5,698 bases of DNA from NCBI GenBank assembly GCA_964392985.1, contig CAYMSF010000176.1, forward strand, positions 1 through 5,698, in the 5' to 3' direction. Below the pieces are notes generated by a model. The model was given only the letters and a program-made list of their open reading frames with translations. It was not told the DNA's origin and searched no databases. The position numbers were made by a program, and so were the translations under genes. This stretch comes from CAYMSF01 sp964392985. GTDB taxonomy: Bacteria > Verrucomicrobiota > Lentisphaeria > Victivallales > Victivallaceae. This document shows positions 1 to 5,645 of this stretch, one piece after another; position 1 is the stretch's first letter, and each line of letters begins with the position of its first letter.

Positions 1-547
1 CGCAAATTGAAAAGTTATTAACAGGAAAATGCCAATACTTTTGAAATTGGCTCAATGTAAATGTTGCATCCTTTAAGTCCCCCAGGTAAAAACGTAAAGA
101 GCGCGGGGAATCGTATTTCCCTTCTTTGTCCTTTTTTACAGCAATAGTGCATTCATAATCTTTTTCGCCCTCTACCACGTTTATTTCGGTACTGCCATAA
201 ACAGTATAGGGTTCCTTGCTTAGAATGTATCCAATGCCGATTTTACCGGACTTGTCAACGTTGGCTTTGAATTTAAGTTTATAGCTTTTATCGGCGTCTA
301 CCTCCAACATTTTGATGATCTGTACTTTCCATAGTCCCTGTTTTTCGAATGCCGGGCTCTTTACAACCGCCTTGCCATCCTGAATTGTCAGCAACCCGCC
401 GGCATCTTTAGCAGACTTTTCGATCCAGCCGCCCCAACCGGACTCTTTTGAGATTTTTGAATCAGTAATAAGGTTTTCCGCCAAGGCAGTGATACAGAAA
501 CCTGCCAGGAAAACAGCTGCCACGAGATTGATGGTGACCCTTTTCAT
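1..547 (-). CDS. Secreted CBM4/9-like carbohydrate-binding protein, 3' end cut by window edge
   Basis: This is an open reading frame of 182 codons from an ATG at 547 to the left edge, with no stop seen. The start is supported by AAGGAG at 557-562, 9 nt upstream. Residues 1-23 are a typical Sec signal peptide: K2-R3, a hydrophobic core at about 8-19, and ALA before a cut at 23/24. C18 is not in a lipobox, because F17 intervenes. Residues 24-170 are rich in beta strand and resemble the CBM4/9 carbohydrate-binding fold: ENLITDS at the mature N-terminus, a W-containing first strand (W39, W42), GLWKVQI near 71-77, YKLKFKANV near 89-97, and a closing RFYLGDLKDATFTLS near 152-166. No catalytic domain is visible in this part. 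The likely role is extracellular or periplasmic sugar binding, but the ligand is unknown and the family call rests on pattern only. The reading beyond residue 168 may be frameshifted (see findings). Confidence 0.72.
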   Translation of the reverse strand, partial: MKRVTINLVAAVFLAGFCITALAENLITDSKISKESGWGGWIEKSAKDAGGLLTIQDGKAVVKSPAFEKQGLWKVQIIKMLEVDADKSYKLKFKANVDKSGKIGIGYILSKEPYTVYGSTEINVVEGEKDYECTIAVKKDKEGKYDSPRSLRFYLGDLKDATFTLSQFQKYWHFPVNNFSIC

Positions 548-573
548 AATTCCACGCTCCTTGTGTTTGATAA

Positions 574-603
574 ATTCTAAATTTACAGGGACATTTATTA
601 CAA
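574..603 (-). promoter_or_regulatory. Candidate sigma-70-type promoter for the CBM-like gene
   Basis: On the - strand, TTGTAA (598-603, 4/6 to the -35 consensus) is followed after 18 nt by TAGAAT (574-579, 5/6 to the -10 consensus). The predicted transcript start is near 567, about 20 nt before the ATG, leaving room for the AAGGAG site. If real, the gene can be expressed separately from the isomerase gene that ends 105 nt upstream. The call is by eye only. Confidence 0.42.
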
Positions 604-652
604 ATATTCAGTAACTGTAAGCAATTCATTACTGCTGGCGGCAAACAGTAAA

Positions 653-1411
653 CTACTTGACGAAATTTTGAATCAGGAAGTCAAGACTCAACTTCAGCGA
701 ATCAAACGGGTCGATCAGGCAAACATCCTGTTCAATAATAAACCATTCAGTTCCGGCATTTTCAGCAGCGGGAAGAATAGAGCTCCACTCAAGATTACCA
801 CTGCCAATCGGCATCATGGTGGCTTTGCGATTAAAGATTCCGAAATCTTTCAAATGGAGCAAAGGCAAACGACCTTTAAGCTTATTTACCCATGAGGTCG
901 GATTGGCGCCGCCGCTTTGAACCCAGTAGGTATCAATTTCACCTTGAAGGTGCGGAGCGTTATCATAAAAATAGTCAAGCATCAACTTGCCATCAAGTTG
1001 CGTAAATTCAATGTCATGATTATGATAGGTCAGAATCTGGCCGGCTTTTGCCATCTTAACTGCGGCAGCTTCCAAACTGACGGCAATGGCAATAGCCTCG
1101 GTAGGCGTTTGAGGAATGAAGTGAGGAAACGGGTACGCTGTATATTTACATTTAAGCCGGTTAAGATGTTCAATTACTTTGTCGGTTTCATTGACAATCT
1201 CCGCGCCTTTATCATGACTGGCGCAACAAACCAAACCTTCGCCGTCAAGCATTTTCAACAATTCCAGATCGTCAATCGGACCAAGTCCGGAAAGTTGAAC
1301 TGCATCGAAACCAGCTTTTTTAATTTTGGCCAGAGATACTGCAATTTCTGCGGGTGTTTTGAGAAAATCCCTTACTGTATACAGTTGAGCGGCGATTTGA
1401 CATTTTTTCAT
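653..1411 (-). CDS. Sugar phosphate isomerase/epimerase-like TIM-barrel protein (xylose isomerase-like, AP_endonuc_2/COG1082)
   Basis: The protein has 252 residues and is cytosolic, with no signal peptide. I chose the ATG at 1411 over one 14 codons upstream at 1453 for two reasons: AAAGGA lies at 1421-1426, 9 nt before it, and MKKCQIAAQLYTVRDF matches the usual first strand of the family. Barrel motifs appear in order: QLYTVRD (9-15), GFDAVQLSGLG (34-44), YHNHDIEF (129-136), GEIDTYWV (157-164), GRLPLLHLKDF (180-190), PIGSGNLEW (201-209) and WFIIEQD (223-229). D160, H186 and E227 sit where this superfamily usually places divalent-metal ligands. The length is normal and the domain looks intact. 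Related proteins interconvert or cleave sugars, sugar phosphates or inositols (IolE-like, 3-keto-sugar enzymes). The substrate cannot be read from the sequence. The neighbouring secreted sugar-binding protein suggests carbohydrate catabolism, which is inference. Confidence 0.85.
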   Translation of the reverse strand: MKKCQIAAQLYTVRDFLKTPAEIAVSLAKIKKAGFDAVQLSGLGPIDDLELLKMLDGEGLVCCASHDKGAEIVNETDKVIEHLNRLKCKYTAYPFPHFIPQTPTEAIAIAVSLEAAAVKMAKAGQILTYHNHDIEFTQLDGKLMLDYFYDNAPHLQGEIDTYWVQSGGANPTSWVNKLKGRLPLLHLKDFGIFNRKATMMPIGSGNLEWSSILPAAENAGTEWFIIEQDVCLIDPFDSLKLSLDFLIQNFVK

Positions 1412-1611
1412 TATTACATATCCTTTATCGTTTAGTCTTATACAATAAACCATGTTATAAATCTAATCGTCCGTAATAATTTTTCAAGACAAAACATTAA
1501 ATTAGTCATTTTTCTCTTTTTTCAAAACATTTTGCTCCATAAACCGAACTGTTTTTGCATATTTCTGTCTAAATACCTGCTACTGACAAACTGAACCCTG
1601 ATTGGAATTTC

Positions 1612-1640
1612 TTGTATTTTAATGTTTGGCGTGGTATTTT
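1612..1640 (+). promoter_or_regulatory. Candidate extended -10 promoter for fabDG
   Basis: TTGTAT (1612-1617, 3/6 to -35) lies 17 nt before TATTTT (1635-1640, 4/6 to -10). The -10 is preceded by TGG, giving an extended -10 (TGnTATTTT) that can offset the weak -35. The expected transcript start is around 1646-1648, which coincides with the left boundary of the inverted-repeat block. The predicted leader is then about 135 nt. The call is by eye and not tested against background. Confidence 0.38.
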
Positions 1641-1643
1641 ATT

Positions 1644-1741
1644 TGATTAGCCGATGTGATTTAACGGGAAAGAATAGTGTTCAAGTATGGTGCCGGGACG
1701 GATAAGTCTTATCGCGGCAGATAATCACATCAAGTAAATCA
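1644..1741 (+). promoter_or_regulatory. Nested inverted repeats: possible structured 5' leader (cis-regulatory RNA) of fabD
   Basis: A perfect 9-bp inverted repeat, GATGTGATT (1653-1661) with AATCACATC (1723-1731), is flanked by an imperfect outer pair, TGATTA (1644-1649) with TAAATCA (1735-1741, one bulged A). Inside it lie TGCCG (1691-1695) with CGGCA (1715-1719), and within that GATAA (1701-1705) with TTATC (1709-1713) closing a 3-nt loop. The stems nest as one long hairpin with an unpaired 5' stretch at 1662-1690. The block follows the candidate promoter and ends about 40 nt before the fabD start. I do not recognise it as a known riboswitch. It could equally be a set of DNA operators. Confidence 0.45.
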
Positions 1742-1782
1742 GCAAGTTTACATTCCGGCTTTATTAATCAAAGGAAATCTGG

Positions 1783-2730
1783 ATGATTTTCAGAGAAGGG
1801 AAAATGATGAAGGTATTTTTTGTTTTTTCCGGGCAAGGTGCCCAGTCTGTGGGGATGGGTAAAGATTTATGCAACCAGAATGAAGCGGCGGCGAAAATTT
1901 TTTCTGCTGCAGATAAAGTTCTGGGTTGGTCGGTCAGTGAAATATGTTTCAACGGACCTGAAGAAAAATTAACCGAAAGTCGCTACTGCCAGCCGGCAAT
2001 ATATACCATGAGCTGTGCTGCATTATGCGCATTTAAAGACAAATATCCGGCAATAACTCCGCTGGCATGTGCCGGCTTAAGCCTGGGCGAATATGCCGCC
2101 TTGTTTGCCGCCGGGGTGTTTTCATTCGAAGACGGTCTGAAATTGATTGCGCGCCGCGCTGAATTGATGGATGCGGCATGTCGCGAAACCAATGGAGGTA
2201 TGGCAAGCGTACTCGGTGGCGAAGAAGCCCCTATCCGGCAAGTTTGCGATGAATGCGGAATTGATGTTGCCAACTTAAACAGCCCCGGACAGATTGTCAT
2301 CAGTGGCGAAAAAGAAAAGGTGGACGCTGCCGTCGCATTGTTAAAAGAGCGCGGAATGAAAAAAGTTATTCCGTTGAAAGTCGCCGGCGCTTATCACTCC
2401 CGATTGATGAAAAATGCCGGAACTCAACTGCGACAGGCAATAGATACCACAATTATGAACCTGCCGGTTGTCCCGGTTTTCCAAAACTTTACCGGAACTT
2501 CCACGGCAACAGTCTTAGCAATCCGTGACAATCTGGAAGCTCAAGTTGCCGGCAGCGTACGCTGGGAACAGTGTATCAAAGGCATGGCCGGTATTGGCGG
2601 AGCCGCAATGATTGAATTCGGACCGGGCAATGTTCTGACGGGTTTACTAAAACGGATTGATGCCGGTATTACGGCATATAATATAAACAGTATTGAAGGG
2701 CTTGAAGCCTTTTCATCAAGTCAACTTTAA
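1783..2730 (+). CDS. fabD: Malonyl-CoA:acyl carrier protein transacylase
   Basis: This enzyme transfers malonyl from CoA to the phosphopantetheine arm of AcpP, supplying the extender unit for FabF in the cytosol. The protein is 315 residues, family length. Seen in order: SGQGAQ (16-21, with Q18 in the oxyanion position), nucleophile S100 in GLSLGEY (the common variant with L instead of H before Ser), R125 in ARRAELM (malonyl carboxylate), ANLNSPGQIVISG (163-175), catalytic H205 in GAYHSRLM, and a C-terminal EFGPGNVLTGLLKRI (278-292). Two starts are possible. ATG 1783 has AAAGGA 7 nt upstream. ATG 1804/1807, preceded by AGAAGGG, would begin MMKVFFVF, which fits other FabD N-termini better. I give the longer form, but the first 7-8 residues may not be translated. 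fabG follows after 11 nt. Confidence 0.96.
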   Translation: MIFREGKMMKVFFVFSGQGAQSVGMGKDLCNQNEAAAKIFSAADKVLGWSVSEICFNGPEEKLTESRYCQPAIYTMSCAALCAFKDKYPAITPLACAGLSLGEYAALFAAGVFSFEDGLKLIARRAELMDAACRETNGGMASVLGGEEAPIRQVCDECGIDVANLNSPGQIVISGEKEKVDAAVALLKERGMKKVIPLKVAGAYHSRLMKNAGTQLRQAIDTTIMNLPVVPVFQNFTGTSTATVLAIRDNLEAQVAGSVRWEQCIKGMAGIGGAAMIEFGPGNVLTGLLKRIDAGITAYNINSIEGLEAFSSSQL

Positions 2731-2741
2731 GGAAACAACTT

Positions 2742-3494
2742 ATGTGTAATGAAGGACGTTTGAATGGTAAGGTTGCTCTCGTAACTGGTGGCGCTCGCGG
2801 TATTGGCAAAGCGATTTGTCAACGCCTGGCAGATGAAGGCGCTTCACTGGCAATTGTCGACATCATGCTTGATGTTGCAGAAAAAACAGCGGAAGAGTTT
2901 CGCGCTCAGGGAGTAAACGCGATGGCGTTCGCCGCCAACGTCGCAAAACCCGAAGATGCCGAAAAGACTGTGGCCGCAGTAATGGAAAAATTTTCCAAAC
3001 TTGATATTCTGATCAATAATGCCGGCATAACCCGTGACACCTTGATGCTGAGAATGACCGAAAATGACTGGGATGCGGTAATTGCAGTCAACCTGAAGGG
3101 AACATTTAATTTCATCAAATCCGCGGTTCGCCCGATGATGAAAAGCCGCTATGGTAAAATTGTCAATATTGCCTCTGTCGTTGGAAGAATGGGCAATGCC
3201 GGACAGGCAAATTATTCCGCTTCAAAAGCCGGAGTTATCGGCCTCACCAAGACCGCAGCAAAGGAATTCGCCACGCGAAATATTACGATCAACGCCGTTG
3301 CACCTGGCTATATTCAAACCGATATGACCAACAAGCTTTCAGAAGAGGCCACCCAGGCCTTCATGCAGGTCATTCCAATGAAACGCGCCGGGACTCCGGA
3401 AGATGTTGCCAAGGTGGTTTACTTCCTTTGCTCCGATGATTCATCCTATGTTACCGGTCAAGTTATCAATATTGACGGCGGAATGCTGATGTAA
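2742..3494 (+). CDS. fabG: 3-oxoacyl-[acyl-carrier-protein] reductase
   Basis: A short-chain dehydrogenase/reductase that reduces 3-ketoacyl-ACP to (R)-3-hydroxyacyl-ACP after each condensation. It normally acts as a tetramer in the cytosol. The protein is 250 residues and complete. The cofactor motif TGGARGIG is at 15-22 and the structural NNAG at 92-95. The catalytic tetrad is N117, S145, Y158 (NYSASK) and K162. The FabG-typical NNAGITRDTLMLRM segment (92-105) and the C-terminal VTGQVINIDGGM support FabG over a generic reductase. D40 at the end of the second strand is unusual for a strictly NADPH-dependent FabG (see findings). The start has AAGGA at 2729-2733, 8 nt upstream. Its AA overlaps the last bases of the fabD stop TAA, so translation is probably coupled to fabD. 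Confidence 0.96.
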   Translation: MCNEGRLNGKVALVTGGARGIGKAICQRLADEGASLAIVDIMLDVAEKTAEEFRAQGVNAMAFAANVAKPEDAEKTVAAVMEKFSKLDILINNAGITRDTLMLRMTENDWDAVIAVNLKGTFNFIKSAVRPMMKSRYGKIVNIASVVGRMGNAGQANYSASKAGVIGLTKTAAKEFATRNITINAVAPGYIQTDMTNKLSEEATQAFMQVIPMKRAGTPEDVAKVVYFLCSDDSSYVTGQVINIDGGMLM

Positions 3495-3500
3495 TTTAAT

Positions 3501-3542
3501 GCGGGAGGTTTTTTGCATCACGTTGATGTATTATCTTCCCGC
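3501..3542 (+). other. Long imperfect hairpin just after fabG
   Basis: GCGGGAGG (3501-3508) pairs with CTTCCCGC (3535-3542), one G-U included. Inside, GCATCA (3515-3520) pairs with TGATGT (3524-3529) around a CGT loop, with an unpaired T-rich internal loop between the two helices. It begins 6 nt after the fabG stop. No run of T follows the 3' arm, so it is not a canonical intrinsic terminator. It may mark or protect the 3' end of the fabDG message, or weaken read-through. Confidence 0.5.
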
Positions 3543-3547
3543 AGATA

Positions 3548-3579
3548 ATTTTCACAAGCGCCGGGTTTATCGTGAAAAT
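3548..3579 (+). repeat. Inverted repeat ATTTTCAC...GTGAAAAT between fabG and acpP
   Basis: A perfect 8-bp inverted repeat (3548-3555 with 3572-3579) has a 16-nt GC-rich centre. It lies 5 nt after the preceding hairpin. It could be a second RNA hairpin or a symmetrical protein-binding site upstream of acpP. The sequence does not decide between them. Confidence 0.4.
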
Positions 3580-3598
3580 GAGCTCAAAATAATAAAAT

Positions 3599-3681
3599 GA
3601 GGCAAAAAAACAAAAAAAAGGCAAAATTTATTTGTCATGAGGCTCTAAATAATTTGATTTTTATTGGAATCATGGCATAGT
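3599..3681 (+). promoter_or_regulatory. Probable acpP promoter region: A-tracts plus weak -35/-10
   Basis: Two A-tracts of 7 and 8 A (within 3604-3619) lie upstream of TTGATT (3654-3659) and CATAGT (3676-3681), separated by 16 nt. A-tracts at this distance can act as an UP element. The hexamers are poor matches, so the exact promoter is uncertain. The location is argued mainly from the 272-nt gap and from the separate terminator behind acpP. Confidence 0.28.
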
Positions 3682-3766
3682 AAGAGAATGTAGTGTATTT
3701 AAAGTGTAAAAATTACAGAAATTAGTTTCACCCAAAATAGCAAAAAAAAGAAAGGGAGATAACAAA

Positions 3767-4006
3767 ATGTCTTCAGTTGCTGAAAAAGTTAAAAAGATTG
3801 TTGCTGAACAGCTTGGCGTTTCTGCTGAACAAGTTACCGAAGATGCAAAATTCATCGAAGATCTGGGCGCTGATTCATTAGACCAGGTCGAGCTGATTAT
3901 GGCTCTCGAAGAAGAATTCGGTTCAGACATTCCGGACGAAGATGCCGAAAAGCTGACCACTGTCGGCGATGCAATCAAATATATCGATGGCAAGAGCAAA
4001 GAATAA
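3767..4006 (+). CDS. acpP: Acyl carrier protein
   Basis: A small acidic carrier that holds acyl intermediates as thioesters on 4'-phosphopantetheine and shuttles them between FabD, FabF, FabG and the lipid acyltransferases. It has 79 residues, the normal length. S37 in LGADSLDQVELIMALEEEF (33-51) is the phosphopantetheine attachment site, and the DSL motif and acidic recognition helix are intact. The C-terminal part TTVGDAIKYI (64-73) is the usual fourth helix. Start at ATG 3767 with a strong AAGGGAG site (3752-3758) 8 nt upstream. The gene is flanked by a 272-nt spacer with hairpins and by a strong terminator, so it can probably be made as its own short transcript, which would suit the high ACP demand. 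Confidence 0.98.
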   Translation: MSSVAEKVKKIVAEQLGVSAEQVTEDAKFIEDLGADSLDQVELIMALEEEFGSDIPDEDAEKLTTVGDAIKYIDGKSKE

Positions 4007-4030
4007 GTTTCCAGCGCAATGAATACCGAT

Positions 4031-4068
4031 GGGTCACTTTCAATTATTTGAGCGTGACCCTTTTTTTT
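4031..4068 (+). terminator. Strong intrinsic terminator after acpP
   Basis: GGGTCAC (4031-4037) pairs with GTGACCC (4054-4060). Inside, TCAA and TTGA extend the hairpin across a small internal loop, with a TTAT tetraloop. Eight consecutive T (4061-4068) follow directly. This is a textbook rho-independent structure 24 nt after the acpP stop. It should separate acpP from fabF at least partly. Confidence 0.9.
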
Positions 4069-4164
4069 AACACATTGCTGAAAAGTTTCCATTAGTCGAT
4101 GATGTCAGATATCCGAAATCATCACAAATTGGTTTTTCGGCACCAAAGAATCAGAGGTTGGTAG

Positions 4165-5418
4165 ATGAATGACAGGCGCGTAGTAATTACCGGCACCGGA
4201 ATAGTTTCCTGCGTTGGTAACAGTGTCGCTGATTTCTGGGACTCACTGGTGAACGGAAGATGCGGACTGGGTAAAATTACCAGGTTTGACACTTCGGAAT
4301 ACCGTACTCATATCGGCGGAGAAATCAAAAATTTCGATTTCTCAAAATATATGCCTCCCAAAGATGCAAAAAGGCTTGACCCTTTTTGTCAATATGCCAT
4401 TGCCGCTGCTGACGAGGCTATGCTTGAAGCAGGGCTTCCGATGCAATTAGACGGCAGCGGCATTGACCGCACCAGAGTAGGTGTAGTCGTTTCCAGTGGT
4501 ATCGGCGGTCTGGAAACTCTGACGGAACAGACGGTTGTTTTACATGAACGCGGTCCATCAAGAATTTCTCCCTTGTTGATTCCAATGATGATTATTGACA
4601 TGGCTTCCGGTAATATCTCAATGCGCTATGGAGCACAAGGTCCTAACATGGGTGTAGTAACCGCATGCGGAACCGGCTGTCATTCTATAGGCGAAGCATT
4701 CTGGATGATTAAACGCGATGATGCCGATGTTATGATTGCCGGCGGTTCAGAAGCTTGCATTGTCAAAATCGGCGTTGCCGGTTTTTGTTCCATGAAAGCA
4801 ATGAGTCAACGCAATGATGATCCGCTTCATGCCAGTCGTCCTTTTGATATGGACCGTGATGGTTTCGTTATGTCAGAAGGCGCCGGCGTAATGGTCATTG
4901 AAGAGCTTGAGCACGCCAGAAAACGCAGCGCAAATATCATTGCCGAAATTGTTGGCTACGGCGCAACCGGGGATGCTTATCATATAACTTCTCCTGATCC
5001 GGAAGGAATGGGAGCGGCACGGGCAATGAAAATAGCTCTCGCCCATGCAAAACTCAACCCGGAACAAGTTGACTATATCAATGCCCATGGTACCAGTACT
5101 CCGCTCAATGATAAATTTGAAACGAAAGCAATCAAGGCGGCACTCGGTGACCATGCCCGCAAAGTTTCCATCAGCAGTACGAAAGGTACGACGGGACACA
5201 GCCTGGGTGCTGCCGGCGGATTTGAGTCTATCGCTTGCGTAAAAGCAATACAGACTGGAATTATTCCTCCGACCATCAATTACCAGACTCCAGACCCTGA
5301 TTGCGATTTGGATTATACGCCGAACGTTGCCAAAGAAAAAAGTGTCAAGGTTGCCGTAAATACCAATCTTGGTTTTGGCGGACACAATGGCGTACTGGTT
5401 TTCAAACGGTTCGAATAA
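4165..5418 (+). CDS. fabF: 3-oxoacyl-[acyl-carrier-protein] synthase II
   Basis: A condensing enzyme (KAS II) that joins malonyl-ACP to an acyl-ACP and releases CO2, driving chain elongation. It is a dimeric thiolase-fold enzyme of the cytosol. The protein is 417 residues, normal for the family. VVITGTGIVS opens the fold at 6-15. Catalytic C168 is in VVTACGTGC, followed by H308 in YINAHGTST, K340 in SSTKGTTGHSLGAAG and H345 (the second active-site His). F404 in GFGGHNG is the usual gatekeeper position. The Cys-His-His set marks a KAS I/II type rather than FabH. Start at ATG 4165 with GAGG (4154-4157) 7 nt upstream. The gene follows the acpP terminator by 96 nt, so it needs read-through or its own promoter. 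I see no convincing one in 4069-4164, only weak matches. Confidence 0.96.
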   Translation: MNDRRVVITGTGIVSCVGNSVADFWDSLVNGRCGLGKITRFDTSEYRTHIGGEIKNFDFSKYMPPKDAKRLDPFCQYAIAAADEAMLEAGLPMQLDGSGIDRTRVGVVVSSGIGGLETLTEQTVVLHERGPSRISPLLIPMMIIDMASGNISMRYGAQGPNMGVVTACGTGCHSIGEAFWMIKRDDADVMIAGGSEACIVKIGVAGFCSMKAMSQRNDDPLHASRPFDMDRDGFVMSEGAGVMVIEELEHARKRSANIIAEIVGYGATGDAYHITSPDPEGMGAARAMKIALAHAKLNPEQVDYINAHGTSTPLNDKFETKAIKAALGDHARKVSISSTKGTTGHSLGAAGGFESIACVKAIQTGIIPPTINYQTPDPDCDLDYTPNVAKEKSVKVAVNTNLGFGGHNGVLVFKRFE

Positions 5419-5441
5419 ATTCAATTATTCAGTTTAAATTA

Positions 5442-5481
5442 AAGCACCGGACAGATTATATTTTGTCCGGTGTTTCTTTTT
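5442..5481 (+). terminator. Intrinsic terminator after fabF
   Basis: A perfect 9-bp stem, CACCGGACA (5445-5453) with TGTCCGGTG (5464-5472), has a 10-nt AT-rich loop and is extended outward by G-U and two A-T pairs. A T-rich tail (TTTCTTTTT, 5473-5481) follows. It lies 24 nt after the fabF stop and closes the fab cluster. Confidence 0.88.
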
Positions 5482-5559
5482 GGATTTATTACATACAAAA
5501 AGATATGGCATAAAGCTATAACTGATGGTTACGTTATATAATTTTACGTTTTCAATCCG

Positions 5560-5589
5560 AAGAAAAAGACCATTTTATCTTTCGGTCTT
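5560..5589 (-). terminator. Possible weak intrinsic terminator facing left
   Basis: Read on the - strand, AAGACC (5584-5589) pairs with GGTCTT (5566-5571) over a 12-nt loop and is followed by TTTCTT. The stem is only 6 bp. It would stop transcription entering from the putative insertion sequence on the right. A competing pairing, CCGAA (5557-5561) with TTCGG (5581-5585), overlaps it. Confidence 0.3.
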
Positions 5590-5645
5590 ACAAAAATAAT
5601 ATTTACTGCCGTTGGTTTTATATTGTGATAGTAAATGCTACAAAG

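Larger units (their letters stand above)
1412..1782. other. Divergent intergenic region between isomerase gene and fabD
   Basis: This is 371 bases with no credible coding frame. The left part (1412-1600) is very AT-rich. It holds the isomerase ribosome-binding site (AAAGGA, 1421-1426) and, on the - strand, a possible -10 (TATAAG, 1437-1442) without a good -35. The middle (1612-1640) holds a candidate + strand promoter. The right part (1644-1741) is GC-richer and packed with inverted repeats. The last 40 bases are AT-rich and contain the outer fabD ribosome-binding site (AAAGGA, 1770-1775). Confidence 0.6.

Noticed and set aside
494..496. Cys18 of the CBM-like protein as a lipoprotein anchor
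   Set aside because: The residues before it read LAGF, so the lipobox L-A-G-C is interrupted by Phe. ALA at 21-23 gives a better signal peptidase I site.
462..644. 60-codon - strand open frame starting with TTG
   Set aside because: It overlaps the signal-peptide gene in a different frame and has no ribosome-binding site. The ATG at 547 with AAGGAG is the real start here.
628..651. TTACTG/CAGTAA inverted repeat after the isomerase gene as a terminator
   Set aside because: Only 6 weak pairs around an 11-nt loop, with no T-run on the - strand. Not enough to call.
917..1435. 172-codon + strand open frame
   Set aside because: It lies antisense to the well-supported isomerase gene, lacks recognisable motifs and has low-complexity composition typical of a shadow frame.
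1490..1531. Direct repeat CAAAACATT (1490-1498 and 1523-1531), 33 bp apart
   Set aside because: The spacing is close to three helical turns, but a 9-bp match in such AT-rich sequence can easily be chance and there is no third copy.
3670..4092. 140-codon - strand open frame over acpP
   Set aside because: It covers acpP in antisense and runs through its terminator. The serine-rich translation is the mirror of acidic ACP codons.
4113..4140. CCGAAA/TTTCGG inverted repeat upstream of fabF
   Set aside because: Six pairs over a 16-nt loop with no further support. It overlaps other equally weak pairings.
4666..4680. FabF active-site context ACGTGC, with Gly after the catalytic Cys
   Set aside because: The Gly replaces a small residue next to C168 that varies among KAS enzymes (Ala, Thr or Ser). 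All catalytic residues are present, so I see no functional oddity.
4873..5424. 183-codon - strand open frame
   Set aside because: It is antisense to the fabF 3' half, whose catalytic motifs are intact. No family resemblance and no promoter or ribosome-binding support.
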